From: Treponema sp. UBA1226
Lineage (GTDB): Bacteria; Spirochaetota; Spirochaetia; Treponematales; Treponemataceae
DNA length: 15,339 nucleotides
Assembly (NCBI GenBank): GCA_002309195.1
Contig: DBWY01000012.1
Span: 92,775-108,113, forward strand
Direction of reading: 5' to 3'
Part shown: positions 1 to 7,919 of the stretch, piece by piece
How the letters are laid out: the number at the start of each line of letters is the position of its first letter
Position numbering within the stretch: the first letter of the stretch is position 1
Position numbers and translations under genes: made by a program
Notes under the pieces: model-generated
Databases searched by the model: none
The model's input: the letters and a program-made list of their open reading frames with translations, nothing else
Told to the model about the DNA's origin: nothing

Positions 1-570
1 GGTGTTCCACAGATTGAAGTTACTTTTGATATCGATGCAAACGGAATCGTTCATGTATCTGCAAAAGATCTCGGAACAGGAAAGGAACAGCACATTCAGA
101 TTACTTCTTCATCTGGATTGAGCGAAGAAGAAATCAACAAGATGGTAAAAGATGCAGAAGCAAATGCTGCAAGCGATAAAGCAAAACGCGAAAGTGTTGA
201 TGCAAGAAACGAAGCAGACAGTTTGATTTACGCAACAGAAAAGAGCGTAAAAGAACTTGGCGATAAAGTTAACGGTGCAGACAAGCAGAAGATTGATGAT
301 GCAATCGCTGCTCTTAAGAAAGCACTCGAAAGTGACAACACTGCTGACATCAAGGCTAAGACAGAAGAGCTTAAACAGGCTTCTTACAAAATAGCCGAAG
401 AAGTTTACAAACAGCAGCAGGCTTCGGGAGCAGCTGGAGCGGGTCCTCAGGGTGCAGGTCCGGAAGCAGGAGCAGGTCCACAGCCTGGATCTGATTCTAA
501 CTCGGGTTCTAAATCCGGATTCGACAAAGGCAGTGCAGAAGACGTAGACTACGAAGTACACGACAACTAA
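1..570 (+). CDS. dnaK: Chaperone DnaK (Hsp70), C-terminal part; 5' end outside the window
   Basis: The frame is open from base 1 and ends at TAA 568–570, giving 189 residues. The first residues ([16 protein letters not shown], then VSAKD and SSGLSEEEI) are the end of the Hsp70 beta-sandwich substrate-binding domain. They are followed by the helical lid (about residues 40–140) and a flexible Gly/Pro/Ala-rich tail with GAGP-like repeats (about 141–175). The protein ends in an acidic DVDYEVHDN tip, comparable to the acidic end that recruits co-chaperones in other DnaK proteins. By comparison with E. coli DnaK, roughly the first 465 residues, including the whole ATPase domain, lie to the left. 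DnaK binds unfolded cytosolic peptides in an ATP cycle driven by DnaJ, encoded 53 bp downstream. An ATG at 127 is internal and not a start. The identification is secure; regulation cannot be judged because the promoter is outside the window. Confidence 0.98.
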   Translation, partial: GVPQIEVTFDIDANGIVHVSAKDLGTGKEQHIQITSSSGLSEEEINKMVKDAEANAASDKAKRESVDARNEADSLIYATEKSVKELGDKVNGADKQKIDDAIAALKKALESDNTADIKAKTEELKQASYKIAEEVYKQQQASGAAGAGPQGAGPEAGAGPQPGSDSNSGSKSGFDKGSAEDVDYEVHDN

Positions 571-577
571 TTAAAAG

Positions 578-595
578 GGCGCCGTTCGTGGCGCC
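578..595 (+). other. GC-rich hairpin between dnaK and dnaJ
   Basis: GGCGCC (578–583), a 6-nt loop, and GGCGCC again (590–595) form a perfect 6-bp all-GC stem, with a possible extra G·U pair. No T-run follows directly (TGGTTACTTTT), so it is not a standard intrinsic terminator. It may act as a partial terminator, a processing site or a stabiliser of the dnaK 3' end, adjusting DnaK:DnaJ ratios. That role is inferred. Confidence 0.55.
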
Positions 596-623
596 TGGTT
601 ACTTTTAAAAAGGATTTTTGGTT

Positions 624-1757
624 ATGGCAAAACGTGATTATTATGAAGTACTCGGAGTTCAGAAGGGTGCTTCACTGGACGAAATAAAAAAAGGATATCG
701 TAAACTTGCTATAAAATATCATCCGGACAGAAACCCGGGCGATAAAGAAGCAGAAGAAAAATTTAAAGAAGCGACAGAAGCTTACGAAGTTCTTTCGGAT
801 GACAAAAAACGTCCGATTTACGACCAGTACGGTTTTGCCGGCCTTGACGGAATGGGCGCTGGCGCAGCCGGCGGCTACAGCCATGCGTTTACCGACTTTA
901 GCGACCTGTTTGGCGGCGGATTTGGTGATATTTTTGAAAACCTTTTCGGCGGCGGAATGGGTGGAATGGGCGGTCGGTCACGCAGGCAGGAGCCGGGGCA
1001 GGGCGCTTCGCTAAGATATGACCTTGAAATCGATTTTAAAGACGCAGTATACGGAACAAAGCAGGATGTTCGTTTTACACACGAAGTGCCCTGCAGTTCC
1101 TGTAATGGAACCGGCTGCGCTCCGGGTGGGTCTCGAAAAACATGTACGACTTGTAACGGAATGGGACAGATCGGACGCAGTGCAGGCTTTTTTACTGTTC
1201 AGCAGACATGTCCTACATGCGGTGGAACGGGTAAAGTCATCGACAGCCCTTGCCGTGCATGCCGTGGTACCGGAGTTGAACAGAAAACAAGCCGCGTAAC
1301 ACTTACGATTCCTGCAGGCGTTGACGAAGGAAAGCGCATCGTAATTCCTCACCAGGGAAATGCCGGACGAAACGGTGCTCCAAGCGGAGACCTCATCGTT
1401 GTCCTTCATGTTAAAGAACACGAATATTTTGAACGCGACGGCTATGACCTTTACTGTGCAGCACCTGTTTCGTTGAGCCAGGCAGCACTTGGTGCTACAA
1501 TTACTATAAAATCTCTTGATGATAAGGAAATTGACTTAAAGATTCCTGCAGGAACAGCAAACGGAAAGATTTTCCGCGTAAAATCAGAAGGTGTACCGGC
1601 AGCAAATGGAAGAAAGGGCGATCTTTACATCAAGGTAATGATTCAGGTTCCGTCTAAACTTACTCCTGCACAGAAAAAGCTTCTTGAAGCATATGCTGCA
1701 GAGGAAAATGCGACGACAAAACCTGAGCTAATCTCACTTTCAAAGCTCTCGCGATAA
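624..1757 (+). CDS. dnaJ: Chaperone DnaJ (Hsp40, type I)
   Basis: This 377-residue co-chaperone has the complete type I layout. The J domain (about 1–70) carries HPD at 33–35, the motif that stimulates DnaK ATPase. A Gly/Phe-rich linker follows (about 71–128). The zinc domain (157–217) has four CxxCxGxG repeats, with cysteine pairs 157/160, 174/177, 196/199 and 210/213. The C-terminal substrate-binding and dimerisation domains complete it. I chose ATG 624, giving [16 protein letters not shown] at 610–614 leaves a 9-nt spacer. The in-frame TTG at 618 would leave only 3 nt and adds two residues absent from typical DnaJ proteins. It lies 53 bp after dnaK in the same direction with no evident promoter between, so the two are probably co-transcribed. 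No clear terminator hairpin follows the stop. Length and motifs are normal for the family. Confidence 0.98.
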   Translation: MAKRDYYEVLGVQKGASLDEIKKGYRKLAIKYHPDRNPGDKEAEEKFKEATEAYEVLSDDKKRPIYDQYGFAGLDGMGAGAAGGYSHAFTDFSDLFGGGFGDIFENLFGGGMGGMGGRSRRQEPGQGASLRYDLEIDFKDAVYGTKQDVRFTHEVPCSSCNGTGCAPGGSRKTCTTCNGMGQIGRSAGFFTVQQTCPTCGGTGKVIDSPCRACRGTGVEQKTSRVTLTIPAGVDEGKRIVIPHQGNAGRNGAPSGDLIVVLHVKEHEYFERDGYDLYCAAPVSLSQAALGATITIKSLDDKEIDLKIPAGTANGKIFRVKSEGVPAANGRKGDLYIKVMIQVPSKLTPAQKKLLEAYAAEENATTKPELISLSKLSR

Positions 1758-1789
1758 CAGATTCTCTTACCCCGTTTATAGTACTTTTT

Positions 1790-1820
1790 TTAACAAATTC
1801 TGCCGATAATGTGCTATAAT
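1790..1820 (+). promoter_or_regulatory. Predicted sigma-70-type promoter for the phosphatase/STAS operon
   Basis: TATAAT at 1815–1820 is preceded by TG at 1812–1813, making a perfect extended −10 (TGcTATAAT). TTAACA at 1790–1795 is a 5/6 match to the −35, with a slightly long 19-nt spacer that the extended −10 would tolerate. Transcription should start near 1827, about 25 nt before the ATG at 1852. The operon can therefore be expressed independently of dnaK–dnaJ. The prediction rests on pattern only. Confidence 0.7.
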
Positions 1821-1851
1821 ATAGTGAATATTTCTCTTCAATGGGGTCGAT

Positions 1852-3246
1852 ATGCTAAAACAAAGAAAACGAAATGTTGAAGTAATCAATTACATTATTT
1901 CGACATTCCTTTTTATGGTAGTTTCATACTTCATCTTACCACGGGTAACTGAGTTACTCGATCCGATGTATTTTATAATGCTCGAGTTTGTTCTTCTCAT
2001 GTTCTTTATCATCATGAGTTCAACAATTACAAAGGCGATTAACAAAAAACTTGAAGATAAGGTTTTAAAGAGAGAGGAAACAAAGTATCTTCAGCTGTTT
2101 ATTGACAGCCTGCGATTCTGTTACACACTCGAAGACTTTTATGAAATAATTCAGACTATTCTTGAACAGAAAGCAGACTGTTCTGTTCTCTATATAGACA
2201 GCGATAAAGAATACGTTCTTTATAACAGCCCTAACAGACTTACATGTGATAAAGAAACTCTGCGTGTTCTTCAGAATAACTTTCCTGCAACATGGCCTGA
2301 CGGTTTTGACTTTGTAGGTGATAAGTTTGGTATTACTTCAAAATATAGAAAAGCACGCGGCTTTGTAATGTCTCAGGATAAATTCCACTTCTTCGTACTC
2401 TGCCGCTATACAAGATTCTTTGATACCGGAATTTACAAACAGCTCAATGACGAATTCCAGAGATTCAGAAAACGAACTCAGACAATTGCATCTTTGAGTG
2501 AAATTGCAGGTCTTTCTAAAGAATGGGAACAGCTTGCAGAAACACAGAGACTCTTCTTACCTGCAGTTATGCCAGATACAAAGAGATTAAAGATTGCTGC
2601 ATACTTTAGACCGCTCGTAAATGTTTCGGGTGACTATTACACTGCAATTCCTATTGATGAACATAAAACACTTTTAATGCTTGGAGACGTTTCTGGTAAA
2701 GGGCTTCCTGCTGCTCTTATCATGGGTTTGGTAATGAACACAGTAAAGATTATCGAAGACAAAGAAGATCTTATTACAATTGTTCGTGCTATTGATAAAG
2801 CCATCAAGGGAATGAAACTTCAGGATAAGTATACTGTATTGTTTATCAGCGTAGTTGATACGCAGAAGATGACAATCCGTTATGTAAACGCTTCGATGTC
2901 TGATCCGCTTATCGTAACACGTGCTCCTGACGGTTATACGATTAAACCTCTTTCTTCTAACTGTGGTGTTGTCGGAATCATTGATATTGATGACATAAGA
3001 ATTGATGAACAGAGATTATTCCGTGATGACCTTATTCTGTTTGCATCTGACGGTGTTTCTGAAGTTATGAACGATGAAGGTGTTGAACTTGGTGATACAC
3101 AGCTTTATACAGATACAATTAAGAACAGTGCTGCTAAACAGCCTCAGGAATTTATTGATGACATTGTAAGACTTATTTTTGATTACAAGGGAAACAATAA
3201 ACTTCATGATGATATTACGATGATGGTTACAAAGGTGGTAAGCTGA
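1852..3246 (+). CDS. Membrane-anchored SpoIIE/RsbU-type PP2C serine phosphatase, catalytically intact
   Basis: This 464-residue protein has two hydrophobic segments near the N-terminus (about 12–30 and 38–60) and then a middle region of about 75–215 that could be a GAF-like sensor, though I cannot identify it firmly. The C-terminal PP2C/SpoIIE domain starts near 215, and all its metal-site motifs are present: SGDYY with D261, GDVSGKG with D279, FASDG with D400, and HDD with D453/D454. The 18-residue gap between the first two aspartates is the one I recall for SpoIIE. Family members dephosphorylate STAS-domain anti-sigma antagonists, and the STAS protein encoded at 5853 is the obvious candidate substrate. 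The start is ATG with a weak GGGG (1843–1846) five bases upstream. The stop overlaps the next start by one base (TGATG), suggesting translational coupling. The family assignment is firm; the substrate is inferred. Confidence 0.9.
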   Translation: MLKQRKRNVEVINYIISTFLFMVVSYFILPRVTELLDPMYFIMLEFVLLMFFIIMSSTITKAINKKLEDKVLKREETKYLQLFIDSLRFCYTLEDFYEIIQTILEQKADCSVLYIDSDKEYVLYNSPNRLTCDKETLRVLQNNFPATWPDGFDFVGDKFGITSKYRKARGFVMSQDKFHFFVLCRYTRFFDTGIYKQLNDEFQRFRKRTQTIASLSEIAGLSKEWEQLAETQRLFLPAVMPDTKRLKIAAYFRPLVNVSGDYYTAIPIDEHKTLLMLGDVSGKGLPAALIMGLVMNTVKIIEDKEDLITIVRAIDKAIKGMKLQDKYTVLFISVVDTQKMTIRYVNASMSDPLIVTRAPDGYTIKPLSSNCGVVGIIDIDDIRIDEQRLFRDDLILFASDGVSEVMNDEGVELGDTQLYTDTIKNSAAKQPQEFIDDIVRLIFDYKGNNKLHDDITMMVTKVVS

Positions 3247-5837
3247 TGATTTATATTCTTCTTAACGCAGTTCTTGCGGCTTATATTATATGGACATCAA
3301 TGAATGTCAACACAAAGAATCTCAACACAGAAAACAGTATGATTAATGTCATGCTGCTTGACGCCGCTGCAACTATCGTAATGTTCCTTACGGTAATTTC
3401 TGTACTTCATGGTCCGGAAAGACTTTCTGTTGTGTTTGAGCACTTTGTACTGTTTCTTGTTGCTGCAATCTTTACAGAAATATTTACTATGTTTATTAAC
3501 GTTGCAAGAAAAAAACGTTCTGCTTTGGGAATGTTTTTTAAGGTAGTATTCCTTCTTCTTGCTGCATTTATCGTATGTTTTAAACTTAAGATTACAGATT
3601 ATACTCTGTTTGAATTTGGCGGAGAAAAAGTATTCTCTGGTCAGTTAGAAAAGATCATTCCGGTTACGTGGACGATGATTTTTATCGGACTTTATATTTT
3701 TGTACTTCCGTTGTTTGGTCTTATGATCATGCTTTTAAATGCAGAGAATAATAATTCCAGAATTCTTACACAGAAAGCTGCAATGAGTTTTGGTTCTCTT
3801 TTGTTTGGATGGATTGGTCTTATAATGATTTACTATATTGCAGAAATGCTTCCTATGATGCGTTCTCTGTTCATGTACATCATTTCTGTAATGGCAATCA
3901 TGATATTAAACTCTGTAAGTCAGGAAAAAGTTTATGATGGCGGAATGCTTTTCTCTGCCATTGTTTCTCTTTTTATGAAATATCTTCTTCCTGCTGCAAT
4001 CGGTGCTGTTGCATATGTTACGCTTCGCCCGCTTTACTCAGAAAATTCTGTTGCGTATACAACCATTATTTTTGTAATAGTTTTTGTGCTCATGATTGTA
4101 TGCCGTGTTTTGACATCGGCGCTTTCAAAAATCATCAACTATCGTTCAAGCCAGTACGAAGCAGAATTTGAAAAAGCTCTTGCTTCTATCGATTATGAAA
4201 GTGAACAGTCTAATATTTCGCAGGAATTTTTAAAGGCCTTTCAGGATAATATCCAGACAACAACGATGACAGTTCTTGTTGATAACGGAACCGGAGAATA
4301 TTCTACAGCTTATAATTCAGAAGGGGCAAATTATACTCTTCCTAAAGCAAGCAAGGCTCGTGAGATTCTTCTTAACAACGGTATTTTTATTTTATTCCGC
4401 GACGAAGTAGAAAATAACTATATCATCCGCGATGTGCGTGATGAGATTTTTAAAATTTTTGATGAAACAGAATCAGAAGTTCTTATTCTTCTGCACGAAG
4501 GTCATCAGGTTCTTGGACTTTTGCTTCTTGGTGAAAAGAGAACTGGTTCAAGTTATGATGAATACGATAAGAGTGTATTTGATAAATTCTATTCATACTT
4601 CTTCGTATTCGGTTATTACATGAAGAACATTGCAAACGCTTCTGTTGTCGGAACTGTAAACCGTGAAATCCGAATGTCGAGTCAGATCATTACTTCGATT
4701 CAGGAGAATATGGATTATATACACAACCCTAAAGTTGATGTAGGTTATCTTATGGTTCCTGCTCACAATATTGGTGGTGAGTTTGTTGACCTTATCAGAC
4801 TGAATGAATCAAGACACATCATTGTTATCGGTTCTATGAGCGGTAAAGGTATTTCTGCATCTATGAGTATGGTCATCTTAAAGTCCATCATCAGAACGTT
4901 CCTTGCAGATACACATGATTTTAAGAAATTGATTCAGAAAGTAAACGCATTCATCAGATTTAATCTTCCGAAGGGAACATTCTTTAGCGGACTTTTCTGT
5001 CTTGTTGATTTTGCAACTGATACGATGTATTACGTTAACTGCGGAATTCCTGCAATGCTTATGTATTCAAAAACATATAACAACGTAATCGAGATTCAGG
5101 GTAAAGGATATATTCTTGGATTTGTTAAAGATATTTATCCGCTTGTAAAAGTAAAACAGGTAAAACTTGTATCTGGAGATATGCTTGCAATTTCTACGAA
5201 TGGACTTATTAATTCTCATTCACTTCGTGGTGAAACATTCGGTAAGGAAAGAGTTAAACAGGCAATCATGGATAACTACACATATCCTGCAAGCCGAATC
5301 GCACGCTTTACTTATGATAACCTTCAGCGCTTTATGTCAAAGGAACTTGAAGATGACATTACGATGCTCGTAATCCGTTATCTTGGTAAAGAAGGTGCTC
5401 TTGTATATGATTCAGAAGATTCTGCACAGGAGCGCATTGCAGATCATGCAGACAGCTTTGATGCTGACTCGTTAATTGATAATGCAATTGATGATAATGC
5501 AGATAGTGCAGTGGACAATGTTTCTGCTTCTGATAATACTTCTGACAGTTCTTTAAATGTTGAATCAGATGAAGTAATCGAACAGGAAGCTATGATTAAT
5601 GAGCAGACTGAAAAGAACGAAGAGAGTAATCCTTCGCAGGATTCAAAGGCTGGTGAGTTTACTTCTGTAATCGAAGGTTCAGAAGAAGATTTTTCTATGC
5701 CGGATAATTTTGGTGATGATGATATGTTCAGCGGAGATTTTTCAAATCCAAATGCAGATTTGACGAATGTTGCCGGTATAAGCGTTGATGACATCGTTGA
5801 TCCGGATGTTTTTGAAGAAAAAATTGATATTGAGTAA
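3246..5837 (+). CDS. Multi-pass membrane protein with degenerate SpoIIE-like phosphatase domain and acidic tail
   Basis: This 863-residue protein begins with about 8–9 hydrophobic segments within residues 1–300, then a cytoplasmic region of about 320–475 that may be GAF-like (uncertain). A SpoIIE/PP2C-like domain follows (about 485–713). Alignment by eye with the preceding phosphatase shows lost metal ligands: GGEFVD has E512 where D261 stands, GSMSGKG has S530 where D279 stands, and STNG has N652 where D400 stands. Only the final DD (703–704) remains. The 18-residue spacing between the first two sites is preserved, so the fold is probably retained without normal catalysis. Residues 715–863 form a low-complexity tail with about 45 Asp/Glu against about 5 Lys/Arg. 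It overlaps the upstream gene by one base and lies 15 bp before the STAS gene. It may sense a signal, sequester the STAS protein or modulate the active phosphatase; these roles are inference. Confidence 0.85.
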   Translation: MIYILLNAVLAAYIIWTSMNVNTKNLNTENSMINVMLLDAAATIVMFLTVISVLHGPERLSVVFEHFVLFLVAAIFTEIFTMFINVARKKRSALGMFFKVVFLLLAAFIVCFKLKITDYTLFEFGGEKVFSGQLEKIIPVTWTMIFIGLYIFVLPLFGLMIMLLNAENNNSRILTQKAAMSFGSLLFGWIGLIMIYYIAEMLPMMRSLFMYIISVMAIMILNSVSQEKVYDGGMLFSAIVSLFMKYLLPAAIGAVAYVTLRPLYSENSVAYTTIIFVIVFVLMIVCRVLTSALSKIINYRSSQYEAEFEKALASIDYESEQSNISQEFLKAFQDNIQTTTMTVLVDNGTGEYSTAYNSEGANYTLPKASKAREILLNNGIFILFRDEVENNYIIRDVRDEIFKIFDETESEVLILLHEGHQVLGLLLLGEKRTGSSYDEYDKSVFDKFYSYFFVFGYYMKNIANASVVGTVNREIRMSSQIITSIQENMDYIHNPKVDVGYLMVPAHNIGGEFVDLIRLNESRHIIVIGSMSGKGISASMSMVILKSIIRTFLADTHDFKKLIQKVNAFIRFNLPKGTFFSGLFCLVDFATDTMYYVNCGIPAMLMYSKTYNNVIEIQGKGYILGFVKDIYPLVKVKQVKLVSGDMLAISTNGLINSHSLRGETFGKERVKQAIMDNYTYPASRIARFTYDNLQRFMSKELEDDITMLVIRYLGKEGALVYDSEDSAQERIADHADSFDADSLIDNAIDDNADSAVDNVSASDNTSDSSLNVESDEVIEQEAMINEQTEKNEESNPSQDSKAGEFTSVIEGSEEDFSMPDNFGDDDMFSGDFSNPNADLTNVAGISVDDIVDPDVFEEKIDIE

Positions 5838-5852
5838 GTGAGGTAAGTCAGA

Positions 5853-6179
5853 ATGGAACAGTTAGCGATTACAGAAAAGCGTGGTGCAAACTACGTCCTT
5901 TATGAACTTACCGGCTCTGCCAATTCATACACAGTCGGTGATCTTCAGGAAAAGGTTTTTAGCGAAATAAAGAATACGAATGTTGTTCTTGATATGTCTC
6001 AGGTAACCGACATCGATTCAACCGGAATGGGAATGCTTTTTGCTGCATTTAACGACGGGCTCGAGTCTGGCTATAAGCTTTACCTTATGAATATGTCGTT
6101 TACAGCTCTTAACCGCGTAAAGGATACGGGCTTTCTCGAAGCTTTTAAGGTTATCCAGTCAGTTACCGAAGTTGAATAA
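5853..6179 (+). CDS. STAS-domain anti-sigma-factor antagonist (RsbV/SpoIIAA-like)
   Basis: This 108-residue protein is essentially one STAS domain. The segment VVLDMSQVTDIDSTGMG contains the family's D-S-[ST]-G phosphorylation motif, with S56 as the likely phosphoacceptor, matching Ser58 of SpoIIAA. In known partner-switching systems the unphosphorylated form binds an RsbW/SpoIIAB-type kinase and releases its sigma factor or other target. The kinase phosphorylates the serine and a SpoIIE/RsbU phosphatase removes the phosphate. Both phosphatase-like genes lie directly upstream in the same operon, but no kinase gene is in the window. GAGG at 5840–5843 gives a good ribosome site 9 nt before ATG. 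A strong terminator follows 27 nt after the stop, so this is the last gene of the unit. The downstream target could be a sigma factor or another process entirely. Confidence 0.92.
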   Translation: MEQLAITEKRGANYVLYELTGSANSYTVGDLQEKVFSEIKNTNVVLDMSQVTDIDSTGMGMLFAAFNDGLESGYKLYLMNMSFTALNRVKDTGFLEAFKVIQSVTEVE

Positions 6180-6206
6180 TACGTGTTTTCATACGGTAGA
6201 TGTTAA

Positions 6207-6236
6207 GGCTCTCTGTTGCCAGAGGGCCTTTTTTTT
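6207..6236 (+). terminator. Rho-independent terminator of the phosphatase/STAS operon
   Basis: A 9-bp stem (GGCTCTCTG with CAGAGGGCC, one G·U pair) closes a 4-nt loop (TTGC) and is followed directly by eight T residues (6229–6236). It lies 27 nt after the STAS stop codon and ends 18 nt before the ATG of the next gene. Confidence 0.93.
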
Positions 6237-6244
6237 GATACTAT
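6216..6244 (+). promoter_or_regulatory. Possible promoter of the Na/Pi symporter gene, overlapping the terminator
   Basis: TTGCCA (6216–6221, 5/6 to the −35 consensus) lies 17 nt before TACTAT (6239–6244, 4/6 to the −10). The predicted start is near 6251, only a few bases before ATG 6255. The −35 element lies in the terminator loop and 3' arm. The −10 match is weak, so this is tentative; read-through from the upstream operon is the alternative. Confidence 0.35.
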
Positions 6245-6254
6245 TACATTAAAT

Positions 6255-7910
6255 ATGGCTGTAATAAAAGTATTTTTAGAGTTTCTCGGAGCACTTGCAC
6301 TTCTTCTTTATGGCATGAAGCTTATGAGCGACGGTGTCCAGAAGAGCGCGGGAGAGAGACTTCAGCGTGCGCTTAGCGTAATGACGGGCAACCGCGTTAT
6401 TGCGCTTTTGACCGGTATGATTGTTACGATGGTTATCCAGTCATCGGGTGCTACTACAGTTATGGTAGTTACGTTCGTAAATGCCGGGCTTTTAACCCTT
6501 GCACAGTCTGTCGGGGTCATATTTGGTGCAAATATCGGTACAACGATTACAGCCTGGATCGTTTCGCTTTCTACATTTGATTTTAAGATTGCCACAATGG
6601 CAATTCCTATCTTTGGATTCGGATATCTTTTTACACTTCATAAAAAAGCAATGTACAGAAACATCGGTGAAGCCCTCATGGGATTCGGCATGCTGTTTCT
6701 CGGACTTGAACTTTTGCAGAATGCAATTCCGACGGATCCGGACAAGCTTTTGTGGCTAACTCGAATCCAGGATTATGGTGCGTTTTCTGTTTTAATCGGT
6801 TTTATAATCGGAACAATAATTACAGGTCTTTTGCATTCATCAAGTGCTTTTTCTGGTATCGTAATTTCTCTTGCAATTAAAAATGCAATCAAATGGGAAT
6901 TTGCTGCGGCGCTCACTCTCGGAAGTAACATAGGTTCTACAATAGATGCGGTTCTTGCTGCAGTCGGAACTAATGCAGATGCAAAACGTTCTGCGTTTAT
7001 TCATGTTCTGTTTAATATTGCAGGAACAGTAATCGTTCTTTTTGCATTCAGTCCGTTCTTAAAGCTTGTAACTTTCTTAACGCCTGGACATGAACACTCA
7101 AATATAGCAATAAGAATTTCAATGCTTCATACTGTGTTTAAAACGTTCTCAACTGTTGTTCTTCTTCCGCTTCAGAATCCTATCGTAAAACTTTCTCAGA
7201 AAATCATTAAGGATGACAGCAGCGAACGTCCTTCAACTTATAAACTTGATTTTGTTGAATCTCCTCTTGGAAAAGAAAATATTGCCGCATATATCATCCG
7301 TGCAGAAAAAGCAATTGCAGATATGACGGATATCGTAACAGGTGAGTTTGACAGAATTCAGATCGGACTTAAAAACCGTGATCAGAGTTTTATAGACAAT
7401 CATGTAGAAGAAGCAGAGAAGGCAGAAAATTATCTTGATCAGATGCATGAACAGATTACACACTATCTTGTAAAATGCGAAAGCCTTCATGTGACAGAAA
7501 GTCAGATTAATCATATTTCACTTATGATTCAGATTGTAGAAGAACTTGAGAATATGTCTGACAATTGTTTTGCAACAATCATGCTTATTGCAAAGAGTAT
7601 TTCAAAGAATATGAAGTTCCCGCAGGATGACATGGACAGAATGATTCCTTATGTTGAACTTGCACGCCAGTTCCTGCAGTTTATCAGAATAAACATCAAT
7701 AAAAAACTTGATGAAAATAAACTTTCTATGGCATCTGAACTTGAAGATCAGATTGACCTCTTTAGAAAGAATCTTAAAAAGCTTGCACGAAAACGTCTTG
7801 AAGGCGGTGCAGATGTTAAATCCGAACTTCTTTATATTGACATTGTTCGTCAGATCGAAAAAGTCGGTGACAACTGCTTTAGCATTTCAGAAAGTTTAAG
7901 AGCTGTTTAA
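6255..7910 (+). CDS. Na+/phosphate symporter of the NptA/YjbB family with C-terminal PhoU-like domain
   Basis: This 551-residue membrane protein should couple Na+ entry to inorganic phosphate transport. Its membrane part (about 1–315) contains the two inverted Na/Pi-cotransporter repeats: QSSGATT (62–68) with GANIGTT (91–97), and HSSSA (194–198) with GSNIGST (223–229). The first helix carries the family signature LLLYGMKLMSDG. A hydrophilic, helical PhoU-like region fills about 340–545, as in YjbB-type members, and may couple transport to phosphate status. I chose ATG 6255. The in-frame TTG at 6216 lies inside the terminator hairpin and would add 13 non-conserved residues. No Shine-Dalgarno sequence precedes the ATG, so initiation may be leaderless or weak. 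The gene ends 9 bp from the convergent trpA stop with no clear terminator. The direction of transport is not certain; some YjbB-like proteins are reported to export phosphate. Confidence 0.9.
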   Translation: MAVIKVFLEFLGALALLLYGMKLMSDGVQKSAGERLQRALSVMTGNRVIALLTGMIVTMVIQSSGATTVMVVTFVNAGLLTLAQSVGVIFGANIGTTITAWIVSLSTFDFKIATMAIPIFGFGYLFTLHKKAMYRNIGEALMGFGMLFLGLELLQNAIPTDPDKLLWLTRIQDYGAFSVLIGFIIGTIITGLLHSSSAFSGIVISLAIKNAIKWEFAAALTLGSNIGSTIDAVLAAVGTNADAKRSAFIHVLFNIAGTVIVLFAFSPFLKLVTFLTPGHEHSNIAIRISMLHTVFKTFSTVVLLPLQNPIVKLSQKIIKDDSSERPSTYKLDFVESPLGKENIAAYIIRAEKAIADMTDIVTGEFDRIQIGLKNRDQSFIDNHVEEAEKAENYLDQMHEQITHYLVKCESLHVTESQINHISLMIQIVEELENMSDNCFATIMLIAKSISKNMKFPQDDMDRMIPYVELARQFLQFIRININKKLDENKLSMASELEDQIDLFRKNLKKLARKRLEGGADVKSELLYIDIVRQIEKVGDNCFSISESLRAV

Positions 7911-7919
7911 ATTAGTCTT

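Noticed and set aside
109..561. Long open frame on the − strand opposite the end of dnaK
   Set aside because: It is antisense to an unambiguous gene. Its Cys/Phe/Ser/Arg-rich translation has no domain and it lacks a ribosome site.
618..623. TTG start two codons before the dnaJ ATG
   Set aside because: The ribosome site would be only 3 nt away; ATG 624 has a 9-nt spacer and gives the typical [11 protein letters not shown] start.
4201..4700. Frameshift or gene split suspected in the large membrane protein because of its changing composition
   Set aside because: The frame is continuous from 3246 to 5837, and the phosphatase-like motifs continue in order with family spacing.
5444..5794. Open frame on the − strand opposite the acidic tail of the pseudophosphatase
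   Set aside because: Its Ser/Leu/Glu-rich translation is what reversing the GAT/GAA/TCT-rich tail produces, and there is no initiation signal.
6216..6254. Upstream TTG start extending the symporter by 13 residues
   Set aside because: The TTG is in the loop of the intrinsic terminator, the extra residues are encoded by the stem and T-run, and the family's conserved N-terminus begins after ATG 6255.
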